Source: Glaciecola blandensis (GTDB taxonomy: Bacteria; Pseudomonadota; Gammaproteobacteria; Enterobacterales; Alteromonadaceae). From it: a stretch of 64,000 nt of DNA. A model generated the notes under the pieces. That model did not search any database, was not told where the DNA came from, and saw nothing but the letters and a program-made list of their open reading frames with translations. The stretch spans positions 124,001-188,000 of the forward strand of contig NZ_JAVRIE010000003.1 of NCBI RefSeq assembly GCF_031846165.1, written 5' to 3'. Numbering within the stretch: position 1 is the first letter of the stretch; each line of letters opens with the position of its first letter. Below are positions 34,480-45,135 of the stretch, in pieces. The translations under genes were made by a program, and so were the position numbers.

Positions 34480-34785
34480 CCTCAAGGAGACGAGTTCAGG
34501 AAGAAATCGTCAAGGTAATGGAAGGTTTCAGGAAGAAACTCTCAGGATAGGGAAGACAAAGGACAACTTCAGGACGAAGATTTTACGTAGGAAGGACTTA
34601 CGTAACAAACGGATATCATGGAAAAAGGAACCTACACAAGGAGTGTAGCCTGCTTAGGATGAGTGGGAAAAAATGGAAAGGGGTGTAAAGGATTTTATCT
34701 GGATGATGTTTTAGCAACGGAACGCTGAGAAGGAAGCTCGAAATTCTTGGAAAAAGGTGAAAACCGGATGTTTTCACCTTTTTTT
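34480..34785 (+). ncRNA. csrB: CsrB-family CsrA-sequestering small RNA
   Basis: No ORF of note occupies this stretch. I count 23 GGA triplets from 34486 to 34768, many as AGGA or in the form TTCAGGA (34499, 34531, 34572). This is the hallmark of CsrB/CsrC/RsmZ RNAs, which hold many CsrA dimers. The RNA ends in a strong terminator whose loop carries one more GGA. TAATAT at 34467-34472 is a possible -10 element, giving a start near 34480; the exact 5' end is a guess. A GacA/UvrY-type box lies upstream. E. coli csrB lies between syd and the yqcC-truC-yqcA genes, and here syd is to the left and truC/yqcA to the right. The RNA would titrate CsrA and so derepress CsrA-bound mRNAs. Confidence 0.93.
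34754..34785 (+). terminator. Terminator of csrB, probably bidirectional
   Basis: AAGGTGAAAAC (34754-34764) pairs with GTTTTCACCTT (34770-34780) around the loop CGGAT, with a T-run to 34785. The preceding A-run makes it usable on the - strand too, where it lies about 40 bp beyond the stop of the converging giant gene. Confidence 0.93.
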
Positions 34786-34827
34786 ATGCCTGTAACAAAT
34801 AGTTTGTTACTTTGGCTTTCAATATAC

Positions 34828-37800
34828 TTAATTTTTAGGTGTGATCCGAAAATTATTTTGTAAGCTGTTTTTACCTTCTATTTCAACGCGAATCTCTTTG
34901 GCGTTGGGTCTAATCACGTCGTAGCCCACACTATCAACCTCAATAGTATATTCACCCTCTGGTAGATCAACGAATCGATATGACCCCGTTTCATCACTCA
35001 ATACAGAAATGCTGGACGTCTCTGATATGCGTATCGATACCTTGTGGTTCGCTAAGCCTCTTACGCCATTCTCATCTTGTATTCTGATATTGCCCAATAT
35101 TCTAAAAATAGAACTGACTTCGACCGTTTTACCTATAACATTTGTATTTGCGGGCACCGATACCGATATTCTAGAATTTGAAGTCGCTTTCACTTTCCAA
35201 TCAAAAATAGGTTTGAGTGTATAGTTTCCGGGTAGGATGCCTCTAAAGGTAAACTCTCCATATTGGTCGCTGGCAACAACATAACGTGTTTGAGTCCCTT
35301 GCATTAATACCACTGCAGTATAGCCTGCGCCTATTTGATCTCCTTGGTCGCCTATCTTAACCACAACCTCACCACTCAGTGTGCTATTGGAAACTTCTGG
35401 CTCAGGTCCTGTCGGTAGGATCTCGATTGGATAGAAGAGCTGCCTATCGTTGCGGCTTTCACTGCACTGCGAAAGGCGCAACGGGATTTCATGTAAATAA
35501 GCCATTGAGCCGTAGGTAGGCTGATTCACTTCCATACATAGCTCTTCCCCAAAGGCTGTTTTTATCTTGTATTTGCGCTGAGTAGATTCTCCAACAATGT
35601 TAGATTTATCAATATTAAAATAGCTTTCTTCAATATCACAGCTTCCTAAGCCAATAATCCTATCGCCCTCTCGTGCCGTGTAGTTGAAATAATTAACTCT
35701 AATATTTGTGCTAACCAAGCATTTTTCTTGACCATTCTTTTGATAAGTAAATTGCCATTGGTTTGCGCTGTTCTTTTGTGACATAAAGCCAAGGCTTGCC
35801 GCAGCGGGCAAATTAGTCTTCAGTGAATTGCAACTGGTCGCTGCAACTTCAAAATTGTTTGAATTGCTTGGTATTCTCTGGATGCAGCGGCTATTGTCGA
35901 AATTTTTCCATGCATAAATAGTTCTGTTGTTCTCACTCAATAGCTTTGGCTCATGCTCAGCAACTCTGACAGGCCAACCCGCCGTCATTACCTGACGCGC
36001 CTTATTACTTTCGTTACACTCCTTCAGCACTAGTGCATTTACACCATTTAAGCCATTCCAAGTAGCGCATAAGCCGGTGTCCGTTGATTTTAAGCGGAAG
36101 TAAGAAGGCCCACCTTCATCTTCTAGTTTCTGCCAATGTTGAGAAGTATCTTTACTGATACAAGGAGTCGCTTCGACCACTGGATCGTCTACAGGAGGAG
36201 CAAAAGCGTGAGGTACTCCCAAGCAATATGTAGCAAGCGGGCTCTGCATGCTTTGCGCCGTGGCGACTCGAGTAATGCCGTCCTCGTCTTCAGGCTCCCA
36301 TAACCAAAATTGGTAACGCAAGTCCTCCACGATTCTTTGTTCATATGTCACCGCGTTAATACGGATTGTATCTAACAATTGACTGCCTGCATTTAGATTG
36401 GTAGCCACGCCAGACTCTACATCCTGTAGCACCTGTTGCAGCCCCTCGTGACAATCGCTAACAAATAATGGGTTTTTGTTATCAGAGCGATAAAAGCTTC
36501 GTAAGCACTTGTCAGAATATGGTAATACCATAATGGTCATTTCAGTAGTACTTGACCACGGTTGATTCAAACGATTTAGTAGGGCAGTGATGCCAGCCAG
36601 ATAAGCTTCTTCGACCTTTTTTGAGGCATTGCCTACTAATCCGATTACATCAATATCAGGGTGCATAGCGCTGCCCTCTGATACCACTTTTACTGATTCA
36701 TTGAAAAAGGTTTCAATTGCAGTTTCCGCTTCGCTTACTTTTTCAGTAATTTGTTGAAGAGATGCCTCATCCGTTTCGGCTTTTGCTTCTAGCATTCGCA
36801 GAGATAGTTCCATTTTGCCCTTCAAATCAGCCAAATATCGAATGTTTCTTGTGATTGCTTCAGTTTGCAAAGTAACCAGCTGCTGGATTGAATTGGCATT
36901 TGCCGTTCTCATATTGCTCGCTATGGTCCCAACTGAATTTAATGCGCCATGCAATTGATTATAGGTAAGATAATCAGTGGCTATGGAGTTGTTATGAGTG
37001 ACTTGTATGCCGAGTGCTACGGCAGCTTGCATAGAGTCGACAACTGCTCTTTGTTTTTCGCAACGGAAACCGGGGTAGTCAGCATTCGGATCGAAATTAC
37101 TGATTTCCGCCCAGCTTTTTAAGCGAGCAAGGGTCTCTTCAACACTTAGTGCATGTATGTGAGCGCGTTTGCGCAGTTTGTTTTCGCGTTTGATTAGTTC
37201 CGAGACAAGTGGCCATGTATTTGTATATAAGGTATTTGTCGTGAACGGTAGTCCGTTCACGTTAGCTTCATGATAGCCGCGAACATATGCTTGGGTTAGC
37301 TCACTATCAATTCGTAATGCAACTTGGTTCCAAGGCTCTGAAGCATAGTATAGGGCCTCGAGATCACTACGCATTCTATTTCTGACACTAATATCTAGAT
37401 CTTGTATTTGTTTGGCCTCTGCACTGCCTTTCCAAATTTCAGCAAAGGGCGTCCATAGCGCTTTTGCTCGCAAGCTGCTCTCAGGCGCAATATTGTCATC
37501 ACGCATATTTTCTATTAACACGTTGCAATAGTTTCGGCCCGAGCCAAACCAATTACTTAAAGCACCAATGCCTGCGTCTGCAAAGTTTGCAACATTAGCA
37601 AATTGGTCTAATGCCGCTGCACCTAATCCACTGGCAAAGGCTGATGGATCGCCACCTAGTAATGCCAGCGCACTTCCAGCTAATTGAGAAGCTGCTTGAA
37701 TTGCTTCTGCAGCTGCCTGCGCAGCTATTTGATTGGCTAAATCTAAGCCGGGAATGTCCCCTGCAAAATCAGCGACTTGATCTAAACCATCCCCAAGATA

Positions 37801-40800
37801 TCCAGTTCCAGGAATGCTGTTGATAACATCATTCGCTGTATCATTTACATTCTCAATTGCATTAGCTGTTATTCCTAATGCTTCTTCTACCGCAGCGACG
37901 CCTTGGTATAGTTGGCGAGTTGCTTCATTGTCAGGTAGTTGATCTAATAGCATTTCACTCGCTTGAAGCACTGCGCCAGCAGCTAACATAGGTGTTGCCG
38001 TTGGGTTATCTCTAAAATCTTGCCAAATTTCCAACATTGACTCGGGGCAGGTGAGCAGATCAGCTGCGCTTGGTAGTTGGAATTCAGAGACTGTTAGTAT
38101 CTTTGATGCGTCGCTCGCTTTGGTAACATTGAACGAACCGTCCAATGCGATAGGCACATCTATGCAACCTTTTGGTGAACTGTAGACTTGAAGTTGACTG
38201 CCGCTAATTTTGAAATAAGCTTCCCTCTCGATAAGACCTCCCCCTATTTTTATCGCCGCGTTTACCTCAGTATCAGCACTAAAATCACTTCGCTCAAAAT
38301 CGAAGTGGCCTTCAGCTAAAACAGGAAAACCAGAGAACAAAGAGTCCGGTAGTTGAAGGTTTCCGGCTAGTCTGAGGGCTGCAGGGGAAAAGGTGAGTAT
38401 TGATTGTCGACCGGTCACACTTAAAAATGAATCACTGAATGGTGCCGGTGGTGTAATCTCTCCACTGATCAAATAGCCATCTTTTAAATTGATCCTATAT
38501 TCACCGCTAGCAAGCTCAGCATTTATATTGCCAGCATGCAAGACCATATCACCAAACGCAATCAGTCCGAGACCAAGTGGCGGTCTCTCTACACCTTCTC
38601 GTGCAGGTAAACTATTCCCCGGTGTTACAAAATAAATATTCGGGTTTTTAATACCAATCATTCCAAGGGGTGAATGTTTGAATGCATTCACCATGCTGTC
38701 AGATGTGCGTCCAATTTTGTTAGAAAGTGATACTAACGCATCAACTGAATTTAAAATTGTATTGCTGCCTTGTCCTATTGGCCCGGGTATTTGGAAGGTT
38801 TCTGACTCAAGCACTGAGAAAATATTTTCCGCTAATGACGAGCCACTTTTCAGTGCGACTTGGAATATGCTATTCACTATTTCTGCTTGAATGATAGGCG
38901 AAATAATTAAATCACCTTCCATTGAAGGCGATTTGGCAAATTGAACAGAAAGCTGAGAGGGAGCACCACCAACCCACGCGGTGTCCAAATCAAAAACAAA
39001 ACGTTTGTCTTTAAAAACAGCTTCTTCGCTGTTTATCGCGACGGTTGTTCCAGTGCCAGCTACACCAATGGAAACCGAAGTGTTTGTGAGTGCAAAATCT
39101 TGAAAGCCCATTGGATTTAGCCATTCACCTTCAACCATGGCTTGAATACTGAGACTGCCTGCTGTATCGCCGCCCATGGCATAACCAACACCAATAGTTG
39201 TATCAATGCTCTCGCGTATACCAGGTTTGTCTATACGTGGCATTTTCAGCGTGGCTTCTGTACTCAATGTTACTTCGGTTTCTTGACCAGGACCTAGGTT
39301 TGTCATTTGAAGTTCTACATCGGCATCCTTGATTTCGATGATTTCTCCCGCAAAATCAGGTAGGGGAGCATCAACCTCACCAAGCGCTACATAAAGATTG
39401 ATTGAAGGTGGACCGCCAAACACGCCCCCCAAACCACCACCGATAATAAAGTCTCCAGAAATACCAAAGGTTTGCACGGCCTGTTTTATGCCAGGAGGCA
39501 ATTCATCTGTGTTGGATTTACTTAACAAAGTAATGCCATCTGTTACTCTCAGTTTCTTACCTTTTTCAGGAGAAATGAGACCGCCAAATATGTCATCAAA
39601 TACTTTAATAGGTAGGTCACCTAAATCAAAATCATCATCTTGTTGTGTACTAATCGCAAAAACGCCTTGAGGCAAAGTGATCTGATCTAAGGGAGGAAGC
39701 GGCTCAGTTAACATGTTTCCAATGCTTAAAGGCTGATTGTTTCTGATAAAAAGAGCAAATTGGTCGCCGTCGAAAGCGACCGCTGCTGAACCAACTAAGC
39801 TAGTGGTGTTTGCAATATTAAGGTCAATGTTACCCGCCATTGCCTTGTTAGAGATTAGAATTTCACTCATTGCAACATCACCGACGGTATTGAGCAATTG
39901 CTCCAAGGCTAGTTCCTGATCCTCTTTCGAACCAGAACCGGTGTAGTTGTCAATGAACCCAGTCGCTTTGCGAAGTAGGGTTGAAAAACGAACCTCATCT
40001 TCAACATAAATGATCGGGTCGTAATTAGGATCCTCCAGAGCCATTGATAGTTCACGTCCACCGCAGAGGTCTACTGCTATTTTTGCTTCTACTTTGTCTA
40101 CTTTGCTTTTTCCTACTAAAGAGCATGTGTACGTATTTTCAACGTTATTACTCGCGCTTACTAGAATTTCGCCAGTGAATCCAAGGTCGCTGACCTCTAA
40201 ATTAGGAATTAAGGGTGGGTTTTTCCAAATACCTTCAGAAGAAATTTTGTAGTCTGTTTCCGCGTTATCAATCACCATTAGGTCATATGAAATTAATGTA
40301 CCATCTTGATTGTCTTCAAAGGAAATAGAACCTTTCATAGGTAAACTCAGATCCACTGGAAGTGGTGGCGTCACAGTGGCGAATGACGATATTGTGGCCA
40401 CGTTGTTTTCTATATTGTTCAGATTGATTGCTGCTGACGTGAAGGTAATGCTAGTGCTTGGAATATTAGGAATTTCCAACGCGCCTAGGGTAAATTCTGC
40501 CTCTGAAATTAGTTTGTCATCTGAAGCTATTTCGAAAGTGCCAGACATCAGTAGGCTTGAATCTGTGATAGCGACCACTTCAAAAATAGGCGCCAGAAGG
40601 TCTGATTCTTTCAATGTGTCAACATCGCTTAAGCCTAATAAAGTTAGACCTTTAACGACTTTTAAATTTGCATCTAAGGGCAATAAAGCTTGCTGTTGAT
40701 ATTCACGAATAGATTGGCTATCGCCTAATAGCATTCTTTGCAATGGTGCTGGAAGATCTGCGTTAATTGGCAGTATATTACTTGGTGTCTTTGGTTGATA

Positions 40801-43800
40801 TGCAACGAAAGCAGGCGACAACTGCTGGTCAATATGACTCTTTGCCAAATCAGTGTATAACATCGATGGTGTAAGGTAATCAACTCGCCCTGACAGTTGC
40901 ATATTCCCAGCGAAGTCTTGTTGCAAGTATATAATGCCGCCTGTTCCCTGTTCTGGCCAAGACATTTGCGCGGTGATGCTATTCGGTTCAAAAACTAGGT
41001 TGCTCAACTCCCATTGTTTAAGCACTGGTAGCTCACCTAGACCGGGCAAACCACCGACCAAAACTGGCCCTGGCGCTCTGAACTGCCAATCATCATCAAC
41101 GATATTTCCTTCGCTATCATTGGCGAATTTTCGATAGCCGAACATTTCAATTTCTTCACTGCCTAACGTAATTTTGGCGCTGGTCTCCAAGCCAAACTCA
41201 CCATTATCAAATGTACTAATCAATAACTTGGATGGCCCAAATGTAGGCTTAATACCGAGTACGTCGATTGTCGAGTTCGGCGCAATTACCTCAGTTGCAG
41301 CGGTGAAGCGAGCCTCATAATTTCCGTTGTCGTGCTGTTCGATAGCCCCAATCATTGAAATAGGCGCAGTTAAACCAATCGTATCGAAGATCGCACTAAT
41401 GTCAGCGCTAAGAGTGCTATTAGGATCAAACATGCTGAAGACTGTCATACCCTTCGCTAACACTGCGCTTTCGTTCAGGTCTAATACGCTCAACTTTTGG
41501 CTAGGTATTGCTGAGTCGGGTGTGCCGGTAAATAAGCGACTTAACATAGTAGGTTGTTGTTCGTTTAGGGTAAAATCTCTGCGCTCCAAGTTGCTCAAAG
41601 CGATAACGACCGGACCTAATTGCTGTTCCCATATTGAGCTAGGAATACCGGCAACTTCCACTAGGCCATCTATTTTATCAACGCTAGTTTCGAGCATACT
41701 TAAATTAAATTGGTCTAGGCGCGCGTATAGTTCAAAGGCAGTACCCTGTATCGGACTTTCAGAAGTTGGTGGACTTTCTTGGTTGGTGTTTTCCACAGTC
41801 GATTTAACTACAGAGGTTTCTGATTCTGGTGTTACCAGATAGAATGCGCCTCCTGAATTTTCACTTTCCCAGTCAAGGTTGCCGTAAAACGCTTGTGTCG
41901 AAATATACATATCTCGTAAAGACATTTCGCTTGCCTTCGGGACTTTTTCTAGACCGGGAAGTTTAGAAATAAAAACAGGTCCTGGCACGCTAAAATATGC
42001 ATCTTCAAAATCATAGCCGTCTTGATTTGCATTTAGACTGAGCGTGACTGCACCATCGGCACTTACCGCTTGTTTCCCTATATAACCGACGCCGAAGAAC
42101 TTCGAAGTGAGCATCTCGGGTGGCGTATTGAGATTACTATCGACTGCGATCGAAAACTCCGTGGTGAATGCTGTTTGCAGAAGGGTAAATTGTGGAATCC
42201 CAAAAACATTCTGCCAACCTGCTTGTAGTTGGGGGTCAAAATCAGGGGTTGCGTCGGCTTCAGGTAAGCTGGCCAATGCACTTAATCCGAGTTCCCGTGC
42301 CGAATTTCTATCTACAATTGTCGAACCAGCAATTGACACTGAGAGGGCCTCTTCATCCCAGCCTAGCTCTATGGCCCCTAGCATTGCTAATGCGATACCA
42401 GGATCTTCTTCCACCGGTAAGCTCACTTCCATACCAGTTATAAGTCTTGCTCGGAAGTTCTCACCACTACGTTGTATGTTAATAGCAGAATTACTAAGGC
42501 TTAGCACAGAATCAAGACGAGGTATTTCAACATTTGAGACTTGAAACTCAATCTCAAAATCAAACTTTGGGAGAGCGGCGAGAACATCACCGAGATTTTC
42601 CGCCTTGTTCGCCGAAGCGCCGATTTCTGTATCAGAACTAGCGTTATCTTCTGGTTGATTCGTTTCCTCATAAATCGCTTGTAATAACATGTCAGCATCG
42701 AAGTAAGCTCTCGCTAAGTAGCCTTGTTCAGGCACACCTAAGGTGCTCAATGCTTCCTGAGTTTCTTCTGTGGCTTTGTTCTCACTATTTGGGTCATGAA
42801 AAGCGATAGCACTAATGCCGTCCTCAATGGTTAAAGGAAATAAATCAAAATTGCTTTGAAGATAAGGCCTCAAAATATCCGGCAGATCTTCACGTGTTTC
42901 AAATACTTCTCCATCGTCGTTTCCTTGTCTTCCAAATACAACCGATTGGCTAAACAAAAGGCCAGCAAAAGGCGTGTCATTTAACTCGGGCACGTATGTT
43001 TTAATTGCGAGGTCCTCATGCATCAGTGCTACAAGCGGCGAGCTAAGTGAATCATTGGCAAAACGGGCAACTTTTACATTTTTACCATTTATTTTTACAG
43101 AACCCATTAATAAGTCTGAGCTGAGTGTAATATCTCTTAATTCAATATTGCCGAGCACGGGTATTTGTTCACCAAACACATCTGCTAAGGTTAACCCCGT
43201 TTCTAGGTACAAACTCGGGATCACAGTGCTGTTGTTTTTGGCGAGTGCGAGCTCTACTCTGAGTTTTATTTGGCGTTCGAGATCTTGTGCAGACTTAAAC
43301 TGTCCGAAGCCATCTAAACTGAAATGACTCTCAGTCTGGTCGTCTGATTCAAAGAAATACTCACCATTGATATCCAAGTCGGCAATCGCAACAGCGTTGT
43401 GACTAGCCACTTTAGCAACTTCATTGGCATTCACACGGCCTGTGATCACAAGGCTTTTTTCAGCATGTTGATAGCGGACGATTGAATCACTAACAATACT
43501 TTCATTGCTGCCTTCTACAGGAAACGTAAGCGCAGAAATAAACGAAAGACTCACGTTATCATCAAGAGACAATTGCCATTCAGCATTAGAAATAACAGCA
43601 GGGCCTATTTTTTTATTTTCTAAAGCTTGTGCACTGGCGTACAAGGTAATGGGCTGTTTTATTTCTTCGCCATAAAGTCGAACAAGATCGTCAACGGTAC
43701 GCTCTGAATCTGAAACAATAGGAGCGGCTGGTGACTCGCTGTAAGTGACATTAGTGAACAGAGTGTTTGGTAACCCGGTTTCTATCGTTAATATTAAGTC

Positions 43801-45135
43801 GCTGAGTTCAAAAAGATTTGCAAGGCTCGAGCCCTCGGGTATAGCCTGCAAATCGAGCTCACCTATTAATTCAAGGGAGGTAAGTGGAAGATGAGTTTTG
43901 AGCTTTTCATTCTGGAAATAGGAGGCTAAAGTGTCTGCTGCAGATTGCGCTGGCAATAGCTCGATGTTTTCATTCGGAACCCACATTATGACTGCATTGA
44001 GAATACGCCCCAAATCGGACACACCAGAATCTTGTAAATCAGGTACGTAATCAGCGATCGAAAATGTGTCGTGCCCGAATAAAAGGTTGGGGACATTAGC
44101 ATTTGAAGGAGTGTATATAGCCAGTTTTGTTGGCAGCCCATTAAGCATCGTTCGACCGACAGTCACGCCATTACTATTTGAAATATCGCTCACGGGAATG
44201 TCGGCTAAGGTTTCGGGGAGTTCGTAGTTGTCACCCAAAATCATTTGTAAGGTGTATTGCTCTTCACCGTTATTGTCGTCAGTTGTTATTGTGCGAATAG
44301 GAGTTAACGTGGATGAAATTAACCAGTTAAAACTGTTCACTCCCCAGGCAACATCGTTTTCGCCCGCGGATATGTTAAGCGCTCTGCCAACAACGCTGGA
44401 CCAAATGCCGGTTATTGGGTTACGCCGAGAAATTTTACCACCACCTAAAGTGGCATCTTCAGGGCTTATCACGACATACACGCTACCATTTTTACCGGCT
44501 CCTACATCGATACCGGAGGGAGATAGTGGGGTTTGCCTCCATTGTGCATCTGCAAAATAAAATAGCTGATTGTTAGCATCTAAACCCCATAGCGTAGCGT
44601 TTCCATCTGAGTCGAGTCGTTCGAGCTGTCCTTCAATGATTTGCCAAGAAATTGCCTGACTCAGTTCGCCATCGCTTATCATTCGTTCGCGCAATTGGCC
44701 ACTGAGCACAGAGTCAAAATATTCTGAATTATTCGCACCAGCCAGCCAAATAAAACCGCCACCTAGGCTAATATCACTCGCAGTAATATTTAAATCTGTC
44801 CAAACAGCGGTATTAGAAAGTGACAAGTACACCTTTCCGTTCGTTGCAATTGCCGCTACATAGCCGTTGTTAGCATCAATACGAGAAAGTTGACCAATAT
44901 TACCAAAACGTTTCCACTGACTGTTTGCACTGTCCCACTTATATGGGTAGCCATCAAGCCCGACCAACCATGATCCTCCATCATGAGAAAGTGATATATC
45001 AACTGCCTGTGGTGCATTGTCTAAAAGCCAATCAGGTGCTTGCGCAAACGCGTTTTGCATCAATATCAAACATAGTTGTATTGAAAGTACTAGTGTTACA
45101 AAAACTAGTTCGATTGGATTGCGTCGCTTTATCAT
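34828..45135 (-). CDS. Giant secreted multidomain protein: propeller, repeated beta modules, ricin-like lectin, CNA-B domains
   Basis: The 3435-aa protein overlaps the preceding gene as ATGA. Residues 1-32 form a signal peptide ending near NAFAQA. About 33-280 look like tectonin-type propeller blades (DISLSHDGGSWLVGLDGYPY). About 280-2450 are beta-rich and carry recurring patterns, such as YVPDLQDSGVSDLG/YVPELNDTPFAGLL and PGPVFISKLPGLEKVP/PGPVLVGGLPGLGELP. An Ala-rich segment (about 2455-2540) is followed by helices with a coiled coil (about 2735-2825). About 2965-3235 have ricin-like Cys motifs (TGLCATWNG, SRCIQRIPS, EKCLVSTN, EELCMEVNQ). Two CNA-B or carboxypeptidase-regulatory-like domains end the protein (SDQYGEFTFRGILPGNYTL, SDETGSYRFVDLPEGEYTI). 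A surface or secreted adhesive role is inferred. I cannot name the family of the central repeats. Confidence 0.85.
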   Translation of the reverse strand: MIKRRNPIELVFVTLVLSIQLCLILMQNAFAQAPDWLLDNAPQAVDISLSHDGGSWLVGLDGYPYKWDSANSQWKRFGNIGQLSRIDANNGYVAAIATNGKVYLSLSNTAVWTDLNITASDISLGGGFIWLAGANNSEYFDSVLSGQLRERMISDGELSQAISWQIIEGQLERLDSDGNATLWGLDANNQLFYFADAQWRQTPLSPSGIDVGAGKNGSVYVVISPEDATLGGGKISRRNPITGIWSSVVGRALNISAGENDVAWGVNSFNWLISSTLTPIRTITTDDNNGEEQYTLQMILGDNYELPETLADIPVSDISNSNGVTVGRTMLNGLPTKLAIYTPSNANVPNLLFGHDTFSIADYVPDLQDSGVSDLGRILNAVIMWVPNENIELLPAQSAADTLASYFQNEKLKTHLPLTSLELIGELDLQAIPEGSSLANLFELSDLILTIETGLPNTLFTNVTYSESPAAPIVSDSERTVDDLVRLYGEEIKQPITLYASAQALENKKIGPAVISNAEWQLSLDDNVSLSFISALTFPVEGSNESIVSDSIVRYQHAEKSLVITGRVNANEVAKVASHNAVAIADLDINGEYFFESDDQTESHFSLDGFGQFKSAQDLERQIKLRVELALAKNNSTVIPSLYLETGLTLADVFGEQIPVLGNIELRDITLSSDLLMGSVKINGKNVKVARFANDSLSSPLVALMHEDLAIKTYVPELNDTPFAGLLFSQSVVFGRQGNDDGEVFETREDLPDILRPYLQSNFDLFPLTIEDGISAIAFHDPNSENKATEETQEALSTLGVPEQGYLARAYFDADMLLQAIYEETNQPEDNASSDTEIGASANKAENLGDVLAALPKFDFEIEFQVSNVEIPRLDSVLSLSNSAINIQRSGENFRARLITGMEVSLPVEEDPGIALAMLGAIELGWDEEALSVSIAGSTIVDRNSARELGLSALASLPEADATPDFDPQLQAGWQNVFGIPQFTLLQTAFTTEFSIAVDSNLNTPPEMLTSKFFGVGYIGKQAVSADGAVTLSLNANQDGYDFEDAYFSVPGPVFISKLPGLEKVPKASEMSLRDMYISTQAFYGNLDWESENSGGAFYLVTPESETSVVKSTVENTNQESPPTSESPIQGTAFELYARLDQFNLSMLETSVDKIDGLVEVAGIPSSIWEQQLGPVVIALSNLERRDFTLNEQQPTMLSRLFTGTPDSAIPSQKLSVLDLNESAVLAKGMTVFSMFDPNSTLSADISAIFDTIGLTAPISMIGAIEQHDNGNYEARFTAATEVIAPNSTIDVLGIKPTFGPSKLLISTFDNGEFGLETSAKITLGSEEIEMFGYRKFANDSEGNIVDDDWQFRAPGPVLVGGLPGLGELPVLKQWELSNLVFEPNSITAQMSWPEQGTGGIIYLQQDFAGNMQLSGRVDYLTPSMLYTDLAKSHIDQQLSPAFVAYQPKTPSNILPINADLPAPLQRMLLGDSQSIREYQQQALLPLDANLKVVKGLTLLGLSDVDTLKESDLLAPIFEVVAITDSSLLMSGTFEIASDDKLISEAEFTLGALEIPNIPSTSITFTSAAINLNNIENNVATISSFATVTPPLPVDLSLPMKGSISFEDNQDGTLISYDLMVIDNAETDYKISSEGIWKNPPLIPNLEVSDLGFTGEILVSASNNVENTYTCSLVGKSKVDKVEAKIAVDLCGGRELSMALEDPNYDPIIYVEDEVRFSTLLRKATGFIDNYTGSGSKEDQELALEQLLNTVGDVAMSEILISNKAMAGNIDLNIANTTSLVGSAAVAFDGDQFALFIRNNQPLSIGNMLTEPLPPLDQITLPQGVFAISTQQDDDFDLGDLPIKVFDDIFGGLISPEKGKKLRVTDGITLLSKSNTDELPPGIKQAVQTFGISGDFIIGGGLGGVFGGPPSINLYVALGEVDAPLPDFAGEIIEIKDADVELQMTNLGPGQETEVTLSTEATLKMPRIDKPGIRESIDTTIGVGYAMGGDTAGSLSIQAMVEGEWLNPMGFQDFALTNTSVSIGVAGTGTTVAINSEEAVFKDKRFVFDLDTAWVGGAPSQLSVQFAKSPSMEGDLIISPIIQAEIVNSIFQVALKSGSSLAENIFSVLESETFQIPGPIGQGSNTILNSVDALVSLSNKIGRTSDSMVNAFKHSPLGMIGIKNPNIYFVTPGNSLPAREGVERPPLGLGLIAFGDMVLHAGNINAELASGEYRINLKDGYLISGEITPPAPFSDSFLSVTGRQSILTFSPAALRLAGNLQLPDSLFSGFPVLAEGHFDFERSDFSADTEVNAAIKIGGGLIEREAYFKISGSQLQVYSSPKGCIDVPIALDGSFNVTKASDASKILTVSEFQLPSAADLLTCPESMLEIWQDFRDNPTATPMLAAGAVLQASEMLLDQLPDNEATRQLYQGVAAVEEALGITANAIENVNDTANDVINSIPGTGYLGDGLDQVADFAGDIPGLDLANQIAAQAAAEAIQAASQLAGSALALLGGDPSAFASGLGAAALDQFANVANFADAGIGALSNWFGSGRNYCNVLIENMRDDNIAPESSLRAKALWTPFAEIWKGSAEAKQIQDLDISVRNRMRSDLEALYYASEPWNQVALRIDSELTQAYVRGYHEANVNGLPFTTNTLYTNTWPLVSELIKRENKLRKRAHIHALSVEETLARLKSWAEISNFDPNADYPGFRCEKQRAVVDSMQAAVALGIQVTHNNSIATDYLTYNQLHGALNSVGTIASNMRTANANSIQQLVTLQTEAITRNIRYLADLKGKMELSLRMLEAKAETDEASLQQITEKVSEAETAIETFFNESVKVVSEGSAMHPDIDVIGLVGNASKKVEEAYLAGITALLNRLNQPWSSTTEMTIMVLPYSDKCLRSFYRSDNKNPLFVSDCHEGLQQVLQDVESGVATNLNAGSQLLDTIRINAVTYEQRIVEDLRYQFWLWEPEDEDGITRVATAQSMQSPLATYCLGVPHAFAPPVDDPVVEATPCISKDTSQHWQKLEDEGGPSYFRLKSTDTGLCATWNGLNGVNALVLKECNESNKARQVMTAGWPVRVAEHEPKLLSENNRTIYAWKNFDNSRCIQRIPSNSNNFEVAATSCNSLKTNLPAAASLGFMSQKNSANQWQFTYQKNGQEKCLVSTNIRVNYFNYTAREGDRIIGLGSCDIEESYFNIDKSNIVGESTQRKYKIKTAFGEELCMEVNQPTYGSMAYLHEIPLRLSQCSESRNDRQLFYPIEILPTGPEPEVSNSTLSGEVVVKIGDQGDQIGAGYTAVVLMQGTQTRYVVASDQYGEFTFRGILPGNYTLKPIFDWKVKATSNSRISVSVPANTNVIGKTVEVSSIFRILGNIRIQDENGVRGLANHKVSIRISETSSISVLSDETGSYRFVDLPEGEYTIEVDSVGYDVIRPNAKEIRVEIEGKNSLQNNFRITPKN

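Noticed and set aside
34480..34785. Small purine-rich ORF or degenerate gene in place of an RNA
   Set aside because: No frame is open over the stretch. The density of GGA, the terminator and the neighbourhood are explained by CsrB.
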